7,529 nt of DNA from Bacteroidales bacterium (GCA_016285215.1 JAEEQI010000115.1:1-7529); one strand, 5' to 3'. Positions 1-7,287 are shown, numbered from the stretch's first letter. Notes: a model not told the origin generated them from the letters alone. A program made the numbers and translations.

Positions 1-160
1 CCTCGTTATAGATTTCCCGTGCTCCCAGCTTGAGGCCCCGCGCCTTCATATTCTTTTCCAGCGCACGGTCCAGGCTTTGGATGAGCCACATACCCTCATC
101 GGCCCGTGCCCCCGGGAGGAGGCACAGGGCTAGCGAGAGGGAGAGAAGCCATTTTTTCAT
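1..160 (-). CDS. S46-family dipeptidyl peptidase (DPP7/DPP11-like), N-terminal 53 codons only
   Basis: The reverse complement of 160-1 reads from an ATG through 53 codons and leaves the window, so the C-terminus is missing. Residues 1-20 are a classic signal peptide (MKKW, then a Leu-rich core ending in Gly-Ala-Arg-Ala), with probable cleavage before Asp21. The mature protein opens with DEGMWL, the N-terminal hallmark of S46 serine peptidases. A Cys at residue 13 is preceded by Leu, so it is not a lipobox. S46 enzymes are periplasmic exopeptidases that remove dipeptides from the N-terminus of oligopeptides; DPP7 and DPP11 differ in P1 preference, set by residues far downstream that are not visible here. 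The gene starts 6 nt after the stop of the fimbrillin/FISUMP gene with no Shine-Dalgarno, so it should be the next cistron of the same operon. The family call rests only on the signal peptide and the DEGMWL motif, but both fit well. Confidence 0.82.
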   Translation of the reverse strand, partial: MKKWLLSLSLALCLLPGARADEGMWLIQSLDRALEKNMKARGLKLGAREIYNE

Positions 161-166
161 GGGGTC

Positions 167-1735
167 TTAGTCGTTGCGGACGCAGCGGAGCGGGGCGGCG
201 ATGCGGTAGCTCACCTTGGTTCCGTTGCAGGTATACTGGTCTTCGGAGGCTTTGTTGGTCATGGGCATGAAGCCGTAGAACTGGAGGTTCTTCACGCCGG
301 ATTCGGGGTCGTCCTTGGTATTATAGGTTACATTGCCATAGGAGGAGCCGCAGAACATACCGGAGGTCAGGTGATCGTAATTGGCCATACGTCCCATGAA
401 GGTTCCGGATGTTTTGGTGTTGTCCTGGATGGAGACGGCGCCATAGGCTTCCATGTTGAAGCCGTCGGCATTCAGGAGGGCGATGGAACCGTCGGCCCCA
501 TTATAATAAGGGGCATCGGGGTTGGTGGGCAGCTGGGCGCCTTTGCCTACCAGGGCCAGGATATCAGCGGTGGTAGGGACATGCCAGCCCTTGGGGCAGA
601 GGCCCTGGGTGCCTTCCAGCGCCTGGGCGGCGGCAACCGTGGTGAGGTCACCTACCTTGAGGCCCAGGGCCACCTCGGCCTGGTACAGGTAACCGCGGGC
701 GGTGATGACTTCGATATTCTTGGAGAACTCGGCGGCCGACAAATCCTCTTTCAGTACCAGAGGATAATACACGCCGGCGGTGACATTGTTGAGATTGTCC
801 CCAACGGTAATGCCTTCCGGAACATAGCGCATATTCTGGGTCATCCACCATTTGCCGTCCTTCATCTTGGCCACGGTGTATTTGTCTTCGTGATAGAGGA
901 TGTAGCCCTCGGAGAGTTTCTCTACCAGGGTGTTGTCCGATCCCAGTTCTCCGCCGTCTTCCCAGTCTACGATGTCACCGGAGAAGGCCACTTTGAGGTC
1001 GGCCGGGTTCACAATCATATTGATGCTGTACTGCTTGCCGGGGGCCAGGGTGGCTTCCTGCAGCAGCTGGGTGAGCTCGTTGCCGCCGGCGGTGATGACC
1101 GTGGCTATGAAGGATACGGTCTGGGGCGGCACAATGAGAACGTACTGCGTGGAGCTCTTCTTGAGGGCGGTGATGGTGCCGGCGGCAGCCGTTTCGTCTA
1201 AGGAAACGCTGAAGTCGGAGGCTACGTTCACGGTGAGTTTGCCGCCCTTGAGCTTAATGGCGGTGGGCTCGCCCTCGGCATTGTTGGTCACGTTGAGGAC
1301 AATGCGGGTGAGCTTGTGCTGGAAGGGTACCGTAATGGCGTGGGCGCTGGGAATTACCCCTTCCTTAACGCCGGCCACAAAGTCGGAGGCAGAGGTGCCG
1401 GTGCTTTGGTCGGCCTGTACGGTGAAGCTGGTGGGGAGGGTCTCGCTATAGGGATAGTAGGCCCAGACGGTGGCCTGGTCGGCGCCCTCGGCATACCACT
1501 GGAGGCTGCCGGAGAACTCGGATCCGTCGTAGGTAAGCTTGGCGTTGGTGGCGTAGGCGGCGGCACCGCGGCTGATGTTTACGCCAATGGCGTCTCCGCT
1601 TTCAAAAGTGGTTTCGGCTACTTTGGTAAGAACCGGAGAAATGCGAACGTTGAAGAGCTCCACCACGGGCTCTTCTTTTTTTCCGCAGGCGGCCAGCACC
1701 AGAAGGCCGGCGGCCAGAATCACTGCTTTTTTCAT
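167..1735 (-). CDS. Fimbrillin-like lipoprotein with C-terminal FISUMP domain
   Basis: The protein has 522 residues. Residues 1-17 are a lipoprotein signal peptide ending in the lipobox LAAC (Cys17). The mature start, C-G-K-K-E-E, contains a K-(D/E)2 pattern resembling the surface-export signal described for Bacteroidota lipoproteins, so exposure on the cell surface is likely. Residues about 25-260 look like the Mfa-like/fimbrillin N-terminal fold: an early basic/Thr stretch after the linker, VWAYYPYS near 90-97, HKLTRIVLNV near 140-149 and a closing DW-E-G near 257-261. Residues about 275-522 are a FISUMP domain (Fibrobacter succinogenes major paralogous domain): KWWMTQNM at 295-302, GLCPKGWHVPTTADI at 378-392 and the terminal APLRCVRN. 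FISUMP folds are extracellular and of unknown activity. No FimB/Mfa2 anchor or second pilin lies nearby, so this is probably a stand-alone surface lipoprotein rather than a pilus subunit. The ATG at 1735 lies 6 nt after the DUF6850 stop. Confidence 0.85.
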   Translation of the reverse strand: MKKAVILAAGLLVLAACGKKEEPVVELFNVRISPVLTKVAETTFESGDAIGVNISRGAAAYATNAKLTYDGSEFSGSLQWYAEGADQATVWAYYPYSETLPTSFTVQADQSTGTSASDFVAGVKEGVIPSAHAITVPFQHKLTRIVLNVTNNAEGEPTAIKLKGGKLTVNVASDFSVSLDETAAAGTITALKKSSTQYVLIVPPQTVSFIATVITAGGNELTQLLQEATLAPGKQYSINMIVNPADLKVAFSGDIVDWEDGGELGSDNTLVEKLSEGYILYHEDKYTVAKMKDGKWWMTQNMRYVPEGITVGDNLNNVTAGVYYPLVLKEDLSAAEFSKNIEVITARGYLYQAEVALGLKVGDLTTVAAAQALEGTQGLCPKGWHVPTTADILALVGKGAQLPTNPDAPYYNGADGSIALLNADGFNMEAYGAVSIQDNTKTSGTFMGRMANYDHLTSGMFCGSSYGNVTYNTKDDPESGVKNLQFYGFMPMTNKASEDQYTCNGTKVSYRIAAPLRCVRND

Positions 1736-1741
1736 ATGCTC

Positions 1742-3268
1742 TTAAAATTTATATCCTAAAGATAAATGGGTTGTCTGACGGTTGCTGCCCGGAAGGATGG
1801 TTACTCCAAAGCCGTGGAAGGTGGTGCAGCCGGCTTCCACAAAGAACTTCTGCCGGCGGATGGTAAAGTCATAGCGGACATTGAGAGTGCCGGAAAGGCG
1901 CATAATGTCGTTGAATTCCTCTTCCAGATTCCACCAGTCCACCAGGCGGAAGGGGACGGTAACCACACCTTCCTCCCCTTCGTTCGTATCAATGACCTCG
2001 TGCGTTTCGGCCACTTCCGTGCGGTAGGCCAGCTGGGCCGAAAGGGTGACGGGCCCCAGGGGAACCTCTCCGCTCAGGGCCAGGTTAATCACGGAGGAAC
2101 CGTCCACATCCAGGTAAGGGTACATATAGGTGCCCCGGTCCAGGTCCATCTTGAAGCTGGCGGCGGCTCCCACTTTCCAGCCGGCGTTGCTTTCATAGAG
2201 ATAGGAAGGACCCGTCTCTATGCTGCGCTTGATGTAAATCTTGTTGCTGGCGTATTCCACGGGGGTGGTGACGCCTCCGGCCGACACGCGGTCAATCACG
2301 GATTCATAGTTGTCAATGCCTTCCCAGTTCAAATCGGCCCTTAACGTGTGAAGACCCTTCTTGCCGGTTATGTTCCAAAGGACTTTGGCACGGAAGGTCT
2401 GACCAGGGAAGCGGAACCAGGTGTATCCTTTCTCGCCCACGTGGCCATAGGAATGCCGGTACTCCGCGTCTGCGTAGAAGGTCTCCCGGTAGGAGGTCTG
2501 CAGGGCCAGGCCCCAGATGGACTGCTCCACGGCCAGGCGGTCCACGCCGGGATCCTTCAGGTGGATACCGCTGCCGTCCCAGGCCTCATAGGTGCCGTAA
2601 CGCTTGCCCTTGTCCAGGAAAGCGTAGTAGGTATCGGCGGTGGCGGCGCCCAGCTGTTCGGCCTGGACAAACTCGGAGTTGTCGTCTATAATGACGGTGG
2701 CGCCAAAGTTCCAGCGGTCTCCCTTGTAGAGAATGGAAGGAGCAAAGTTCACTTCCTGCCGGAAGGTGGTATGCCGGAGGTCCTTGCGTTTGGAGTAGTT
2801 GATGCCCTGGAACTGCAGGGTGAAGCCGGGGACCCAGCGGGAGCGGGTAATCCATACCATACCGCCGCCCACGCCGTAGGTCTGGCGGGTCTTGGGACCC
2901 GGGGTGAATTCCAAGACGTCTATGGGATAGAATTCGGGCGTGGTAAACATAGAGCCCATCATATTCTCTCCGTGCTTCACGTCAAACTGGAAGGCTCCCA
3001 CAAAGATAATGTCCTTGTAGTGCGATTCGGCCTGGGCGTTGACGCCGGCCTGCCAGAGCTGGGAGGCTTCCGAAGGGCGTCTGAACTCTCCGGAGGTGTA
3101 CGAACTGCCCAGCTGAACCTCGGCCTGCGTGCCCTTGTAGAAGGAGAGGCCGGCTATGTTGCGTCCCTCGCGCCACACTTCCTGGGCGCTCAGGGGCAGG
3201 GCGCAAAGAACAGCGCCCACAAAGAGCAGGAATTTCCTACTCGTGGAGAGACTGTACTTCGCGTTCAT
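1742..3268 (-). CDS. DUF6850-family outer-membrane beta-barrel protein
   Basis: The protein has 508 residues. Residues 1-28 form a signal peptide (basic n-region with Lys4, Arg11 and Lys12, hydrophobic core 13-26, then S-A before QEV), a typical Bacteroidota exported-protein start. The rest shows no hydrophobic helices. It has many alternating aromatic/polar strand patterns and short turns, and it ends in GYKF with a C-terminal Phe, the usual signal for outer-membrane barrel assembly. Length and pattern match the DUF6850 family of outer-membrane barrels, whose substrate or partner is not known. There is no plug domain or TonB box, so it is not a second TonB-dependent receptor. The ATG lies inside the 3' end of the DUF4876 gene (32-nt overlap, different frame). 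No other in-frame Met precedes the hydrophobic core, so this start is well supported and translation is probably coupled. It may act as a channel or as a surface partner of the receptor. The family call is made from memory of its sequence features. Confidence 0.82.
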   Translation of the reverse strand: MNAKYSLSTSRKFLLFVGAVLCALPLSAQEVWREGRNIAGLSFYKGTQAEVQLGSSYTSGEFRRPSEASQLWQAGVNAQAESHYKDIIFVGAFQFDVKHGENMMGSMFTTPEFYPIDVLEFTPGPKTRQTYGVGGGMVWITRSRWVPGFTLQFQGINYSKRKDLRHTTFRQEVNFAPSILYKGDRWNFGATVIIDDNSEFVQAEQLGAATADTYYAFLDKGKRYGTYEAWDGSGIHLKDPGVDRLAVEQSIWGLALQTSYRETFYADAEYRHSYGHVGEKGYTWFRFPGQTFRAKVLWNITGKKGLHTLRADLNWEGIDNYESVIDRVSAGGVTTPVEYASNKIYIKRSIETGPSYLYESNAGWKVGAAASFKMDLDRGTYMYPYLDVDGSSVINLALSGEVPLGPVTLSAQLAYRTEVAETHEVIDTNEGEEGVVTVPFRLVDWWNLEEEFNDIMRLSGTLNVRYDFTIRRQKFFVEAGCTTFHGFGVTILPGSNRQTTHLSLGYKF

Positions 3269-4445
3269 AAAAGTCCAAAGTTGAATTGTTGGTATCGCTC
3301 AGCACCTCAAAGCCCATCTGTTTGCTGGCCTCGTAGTCGGTGTTGCGCATCAGGGAATGGCCCTTGAAGGTTTCGCTCAGGGTTACAGACCCGGAGTCCA
3401 CCAGGGAGTGCAGGCGCTTGCGGTTGTCGGAGGAACCGCCGTTGAATACCTCCAAACCGTCAATGATCCAGTCCAGCGGGATGGTCACCACGCGGTCTAT
3501 GGCGCTGCCGGGAACCTGCACCAGGTGATTGGGCTGGGCCACAAAGTCGTAGATGTCCGTTCCTTCTTCCGGGCGGAAGAGAATGAGGGCGGGAGAATTG
3601 ATGGAAAGGGTATAGGCGTTGGCCTGGCCGGTCTTGATGACCACTTCCAGGTAATGGTCTTCCGTTATCTGGTCCCCGGGAGCCGGATGGTAGGTGGGGT
3701 TGGGGAAGTAAACGGGATTGTAGCACACAAAGTACCCGGGCTTGTTGAGGTTCACCGACAGGGGATACTGGGCCGCGTGGTTGATGGCACCCCGCAGGCA
3801 GATCACGGCGTCGGCTCCGGGTTCCAGCGGGAAGGAGGTGCCGGTTCCGCCTATTCTCCAGATGGCCTGGATCACCGGCGCAAAGTCCGGCAGGTTGCCC
3901 TGGGCGTCTATCCAAGGGTTGGCGGTGTTGCTGTTATAGGGCGAGAGCGTTCCCAGGCAGAGGCCGTCCAGATAAGTGGTGTTGGCGTCGTTGTTGTGAA
4001 TGATGAGGTACTGGTCGCTCTGGTAGGTTCCTTCTTCGGGCAGTTTGGGGCAGCCGCCGCAGTAGAGTTCCTTGATCACCAGTTTTCCGGCTATGGAGTG
4101 GAACAGCTTCACGTCCACGTTTACATTCTCGTTGGCCACCACTACCTTGTCCACCGTTCCGTTGAAGAGGTGGTTGCCGCTGCGCTCCTGGACGGAGACA
4201 CTGTACAGACCGTTGGCCACGTGGGAGGAAACCAGGCCGTCCGCTCCGGTGGTAAAGGCGTAGACGGCGTTGTTGGAAATACCTTTTATGGTAACGCGGG
4301 CTCCGGCGTGCAGGTCATAGCCCTCGGGATAGACGGCACGGACGGTAATGACGTGGACGTCGCCTTCAAACGGGGTGCCTATGTCCATGCATCCTGTCAG
4401 GAGCACGGTCAGGGCGGCCAACAGGGTTAAAACTTTAGTCTGCAT
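3237..4445 (-). CDS. DUF4876 domain-containing lipoprotein
   Basis: The protein has 402 residues. The signal peptide ends in the lipobox LTGC, making Cys19 the lipidated residue. Residues about 27-115 look like a prealbumin/CNA-B-type beta-sandwich (ITVRAVYPEG, GARVTIKG, TGADGLVSSHVANGLYSVSV). Residues about 120-400 match DUF4876: KLVIKELYCGGCP at 121-133, DQYLIIHNND at 144-153, YLDGLCLG at 158-165, IWRIGGTGTSFPLEPG at 195-210, then INHA, SPALILF, KRLHSLVDSG and a closing DTNNSTLDF. This layout, with 'E-Y ... DQYL-I-NN ... LDG' strands and a final N-S/T-x-x-DF, resembles a lamin-tail-like beta-sandwich (inference). Cys129 and Cys132 form a CxxC. The function is unknown; it is a probable cell-surface or periplasmic-face lipoprotein working with the receptor. 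The ATG overlaps the receptor stop by 19 nt, indicating translational coupling. No typical acidic surface-export signal follows Cys19 (next residues M-D-I-G). Confidence 0.9.
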   Translation of the reverse strand: MQTKVLTLLAALTVLLTGCMDIGTPFEGDVHVITVRAVYPEGYDLHAGARVTIKGISNNAVYAFTTGADGLVSSHVANGLYSVSVQERSGNHLFNGTVDKVVVANENVNVDVKLFHSIAGKLVIKELYCGGCPKLPEEGTYQSDQYLIIHNNDANTTYLDGLCLGTLSPYNSNTANPWIDAQGNLPDFAPVIQAIWRIGGTGTSFPLEPGADAVICLRGAINHAAQYPLSVNLNKPGYFVCYNPVYFPNPTYHPAPGDQITEDHYLEVVIKTGQANAYTLSINSPALILFRPEEGTDIYDFVAQPNHLVQVPGSAIDRVVTIPLDWIIDGLEVFNGGSSDNRKRLHSLVDSGSVTLSETFKGHSLMRNTDYEASKQMGFEVLSDTNNSTLDFYEREVQSLHE

Positions 4446-7210
4446 GTGATTCCGTAATAAAAGTTAGGGGTAAAGATGGCACTCACGCCCGTGGCGCGGC
4501 TGGTAACATACTTCCGGGAGTTGGTGAAGTTGTTGGCAAAGAACGACACGGAGGCGTGGTTCCCAATCTCCTTGGTCACGCTGAAGTTGGCGCTGAAGTA
4601 GGGATCGTAGCCGTCCGGCGCAAAGGTATAGATGTTCACGGAACGCATCACCAGGCGCGAAAGTTCGGGATTCTGGGCCGATTCTTCCGTCCAGGGATGC
4701 ACGTTGCCGTCCAGGTCCATATAGGCCGAAGGATAGATGGCGGTATAGGAATTACCTTCGTAGATATTGCCATCCAGGGGCTGATTGGAAGCCTCGCTCA
4801 CGCGGAAGGCGCGGTCCGAGGTATACTGGGAGTTGCGCAGCAGGGCCGCCTCCAGCCGCACCGTAATAATCAGGCGCGCGCGCGGGAAATGCGTGATGGC
4901 GGTAATGTTGGCGTCCAGGTTGTCCGTGATGCGGCCGTTGTACACGTTGGTGCCTCCGGGATAGATACCCACATACTGGTAGGAGCGGTTGGGAAGCGAG
5001 GTGTGCGACCAGCCCGCCTGGTAGTAATAGGCCGGGATGTCCGAGTGGTACTGGGTGTGGTTCCAGGCGGCATCCAGGCGCAGCTGCGTGTAAAGCGGCT
5101 TGATCTGGGGGAAGTCCACCGTGAGCTCCACGCCGTAGCGGTGCACATCGGCCCCGTTCTCCTGCCGGCGCGAAGCCGCAAAACTACGGTCCGTGACCTT
5201 GTGCTCGCCGGGTACAAAGTAACCGTCCTCGTCCCGGAAGTAGATGTCTCCGGTCTGGTTGTCCAGCACCACGCCGGGGTTGGCCGGCATAGTATAACCG
5301 GCGGGAAGGCCCACCACGTTGTAGGAGAACGGTTCGTATACGGTTCCCAGCTGATAGGGATCCTTGGTCAGGTTGGAGAAGGCCACCACCGACAGCTTGA
5401 AGCCCTTCACGGTAACATCGGCCCCAATCTCGGAGTTGATGTTGCGCTGCCAGTGGAGGTCCGGGTTGTAGACCGTGCGGTAGGGCATAGTATAATAGAC
5501 ATAGGAGGCCGAATCCCCGTGCGAGAAGCCCAGCGTCTGGATGTCGCGGTACTCCTGGCGGGGGTACAGGATGTAGAACGAAGGCAGCTTGCCGGCAATG
5601 CCCCAGCCGCCGCGGAGGGAGACGCTCTCGCTCAGCTTCCAGCGGGCGTTCAGACGCGGCGAGAAGATGCGGAGGTTCTTATACTGCGTACCCTTGATAA
5701 ACACGTCCTCCACGCGGAGACCGGCCATCAGGTCCAGGCTGGTGCGGCCCACCGGGATGGTGACGTTGTCTTCCAGATAAGCGGCCAGGGTATGCATATA
5801 GGGATAGTCGGTATAAGGTCTGGGCCGATAACCGGTGGGTGCCAGATTGGGATCTTCATACCATTCTCCCCGGCCCACGTTGCCATCGGCCTTCCACTGC
5901 ACGCCGGCCTTGAGGATGTTCTTGACGGAGCCCCAGTAGTGGAGCCAGTCGTATTTGAGGGAGGCGGCGTAGTCCAGTTCGCGGGAGTCGGAGATGAGGT
6001 CCGAGTAGAAGGTGAACGGGAGGGCCTGGGCCATCCAGTAGCCTTCTTCCTCTGCGTGCACGGCCGGCTGGGCCGATCCGTAGGAATTGTATTTATGGTA
6101 ATGGGAACGCTGGTCGTGGTAGTAGATGCTGCCCTTGAGCTCCAGGTTGGTAACCCAGCTGCGGTTGAGCAGCCACACCAGCTTGAAGTGCGGGGTCAGG
6201 AGGTTGTCCCGTTCCCGGGTGAATTCGTTGGAGAAGGCATCGGGGTCCGAGGAGGAGTTCATTCCGCCAATGTTCCCGTTGATGCCGGCTTCCAGGCGCA
6301 GCTGGCGGCCGAAGGTGCGGGTGTAGTCCAGGGTAAAGCCCCGGCGGGTGTAGGAGGTGTAGGGGGAAGTGAGCTTGCTGGTGGCGCGGGCCCATTCGGC
6401 CCCTAAGTTCAGGATGCCTTTGCCCACCTCGAAGCCCTTGGATACGGACACCTCGTAAGTGCGGGGATTGGCCGAAAGGACTATGTTGAGCGGCGAACGG
6501 CCCTTCTTGGTATTCACCTTCACCAGGCCGCTGCCCAGGTCTCCGTATTCGGCCGAAGGGACGCCGGTAATCACTTCCACGGACTCGATGTTCTCTACCG
6601 AGATGCTGCGGGTGCCAATGCCGGCCAGGGTGCCGAAGCTGGCGTTGTCTCCCATTCGGACGCCGTTGATTTCCACGGCGGTGGCAAAGGCGGCGTTACC
6701 CACGGCGGAACCGCCGGAGCGCAGGGAGAAGGCGTTGTCGGTGGTGAGGTCGGGGTTCAGGGTCTTTCCTCCGGGCAGAAGGGCTGCGATGCCGCCCATA
6801 CTGTTCATCTGGAGGTGGTCCAGGGCCGTTCGGCCTATGGTCTGGGTGGTGTTGAGGTTGTCTTTGGCGGTTTCGGCCGTAACTACCACCTCTTCCAGGG
6901 CCAGGGAACTCAGAGACAGTTCAACCGTGAGACCTTCTATATTATTACGGATGTCCAGTTTTTTCTGGTAGGTGACATAACCCAGGCAGGAGACCTCCAG
7001 CTGGTAGGAGCCGGGCTGAACGCTGCTCAGGGCAAACGTTCCGTCCTCTCCGGTGACGGCCCAGAGGTAGTCCTCGTCCAGGCGCACTACGGCGCCAATC
7101 ACGGGATCTTTGCTGCCGGCTTCCACTACCTTGCCCGTGAACCGGACCGGTGCGGCCAGGGCGGGGAGGGCCAGGAAGACCAGAAGGAATAATGATGCTA
7201 GTTTTCTCAT
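4427..7210 (-). CDS. TonB-dependent outer-membrane receptor with N-terminal carboxypeptidase-regulatory-like domain
   Basis: The protein has 927 residues from the ATG at 7210. Residues 1-19 are a signal peptide (MRKLASLFLL...PALA). Residues about 22-100 form a CarboxypepD_reg-like beta-sandwich (FTGKVVEAGSKDPVIGAVV, TGEDGTFALSSVQPGSYQLEVS, LGYVTYQKK). A TonB-box-like EEVVVTAE lies at 106-113. The plug spans about 114-236, with LRSGGS at 163-168, VEINGVRMGD near 179-188 and IESVEVITGVPSAEYGDLGSGLVKVNTKKG at 208-237. The remainder is a 22-strand-type barrel rich in aromatic strand motifs, ending in CRLKF with a C-terminal Phe. It should import a scarce ligand through the outer membrane using TonB-ExbBD energy. 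No SusD-like gene follows, so it belongs to the FepA/BtuB-like class rather than the SusCD glycan class. An in-frame TTG at 7228 would add six residues, but it lies within the -7 promoter box, so the ATG is preferred. The ligand is unknown. Confidence 0.95.
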   Translation of the reverse strand: MRKLASLFLLVFLALPALAAPVRFTGKVVEAGSKDPVIGAVVRLDEDYLWAVTGEDGTFALSSVQPGSYQLEVSCLGYVTYQKKLDIRNNIEGLTVELSLSSLALEEVVVTAETAKDNLNTTQTIGRTALDHLQMNSMGGIAALLPGGKTLNPDLTTDNAFSLRSGGSAVGNAAFATAVEINGVRMGDNASFGTLAGIGTRSISVENIESVEVITGVPSAEYGDLGSGLVKVNTKKGRSPLNIVLSANPRTYEVSVSKGFEVGKGILNLGAEWARATSKLTSPYTSYTRRGFTLDYTRTFGRQLRLEAGINGNIGGMNSSSDPDAFSNEFTRERDNLLTPHFKLVWLLNRSWVTNLELKGSIYYHDQRSHYHKYNSYGSAQPAVHAEEEGYWMAQALPFTFYSDLISDSRELDYAASLKYDWLHYWGSVKNILKAGVQWKADGNVGRGEWYEDPNLAPTGYRPRPYTDYPYMHTLAAYLEDNVTIPVGRTSLDLMAGLRVEDVFIKGTQYKNLRIFSPRLNARWKLSESVSLRGGWGIAGKLPSFYILYPRQEYRDIQTLGFSHGDSASYVYYTMPYRTVYNPDLHWQRNINSEIGADVTVKGFKLSVVAFSNLTKDPYQLGTVYEPFSYNVVGLPAGYTMPANPGVVLDNQTGDIYFRDEDGYFVPGEHKVTDRSFAASRRQENGADVHRYGVELTVDFPQIKPLYTQLRLDAAWNHTQYHSDIPAYYYQAGWSHTSLPNRSYQYVGIYPGGTNVYNGRITDNLDANITAITHFPRARLIITVRLEAALLRNSQYTSDRAFRVSEASNQPLDGNIYEGNSYTAIYPSAYMDLDGNVHPWTEESAQNPELSRLVMRSVNIYTFAPDGYDPYFSANFSVTKEIGNHASVSFFANNFTNSRKYVTSRATGVSAIFTPNFYYGITCRLKF

Positions 7211-7225
7211 AGGTGTTTCGGACAG

Positions 7226-7256
7226 CAAAGGTACGGGTTTGGGTCCTTTTTGGAAA
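7226..7256 (-). promoter_or_regulatory. Proximal promoter of the TonB-receptor operon (Bacteroidota sigma-70 type)
   Basis: On the minus strand TACCTTTG (7233-7226) is a full match to the Bacteroidota -7 consensus TAnnTTTG. Nineteen nt upstream is TTTC (7256-7253), one mismatch from the -33 element TTTG. Transcription would start near 7219-7222, leaving a leader of only about 10 nt before the ATG at 7210. This placement also excludes the upstream in-frame TTG at 7226-7228 as a start codon, since it would sit inside the promoter. Confidence 0.6.
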
Positions 7257-7274
7257 TACCAAATTGTTGGTATT
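7255..7274. promoter_or_regulatory. Perfect 8-bp inverted repeat at the receptor-operon promoter, candidate operator
   Basis: AATACCAA (7255-7262) and TTGGTATT (7267-7274) are exact reverse complements separated by ATTG. The dyad overlaps the -33-like position of the proximal receptor promoter and is centred about 44 bp upstream of its predicted start. That is a typical site for a dimeric activator or for a repressor blocking RNA polymerase. If the distal promoter is used instead, the same sequence would lie in the leader RNA as an 8-bp stem with a tetraloop. It does not match a Fur box, and I cannot name the regulator. Confidence 0.45.
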
Positions 7275-7287
7275 CTGCCTCGAGGTG

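Noticed and set aside
110..160. S46 peptidase as a lipoprotein because of Cys13 in its signal peptide
   Set aside because: The residue before the Cys is Leu, which does not fit a lipobox. An Ala-Arg-Ala cleavage site followed by DEGMW is a better fit.
167..1735. Type V pilus locus
   Set aside because: Only one fimbrillin-like gene is present, fused to FISUMP. No anchor, second pilin or accessory pilus genes are visible.
4621..4628. TACCTTTG on the minus strand inside the receptor gene as a promoter for the DUF4876 gene
   Set aside because: There is no TTTG at 19-21 nt upstream and the sequence is coding, so it is probably a chance match. The same holds for TATCTTTG at 3001-3008.
4556..6406. 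A 616-codon open frame on the plus strand, and other long plus-strand frames over the minus-strand genes
   Set aside because: They are antisense to intact, recognisable genes. Their products are Gly/Val/His-rich with no domain, as expected from the shadow of GC-rich codon usage.
4427..7210. SusC/SusD glycan-utilisation locus
   Set aside because: No SusD-like lipoprotein, glycoside hydrolase or hybrid regulator is present. The gene after the receptor is DUF4876.
7226..7228. TTG as an upstream start for the TonB receptor
   Set aside because: It lies within the consensus -7 box and would be upstream of or at the transcript start. The ATG at 7210 gives a well-formed signal peptide.
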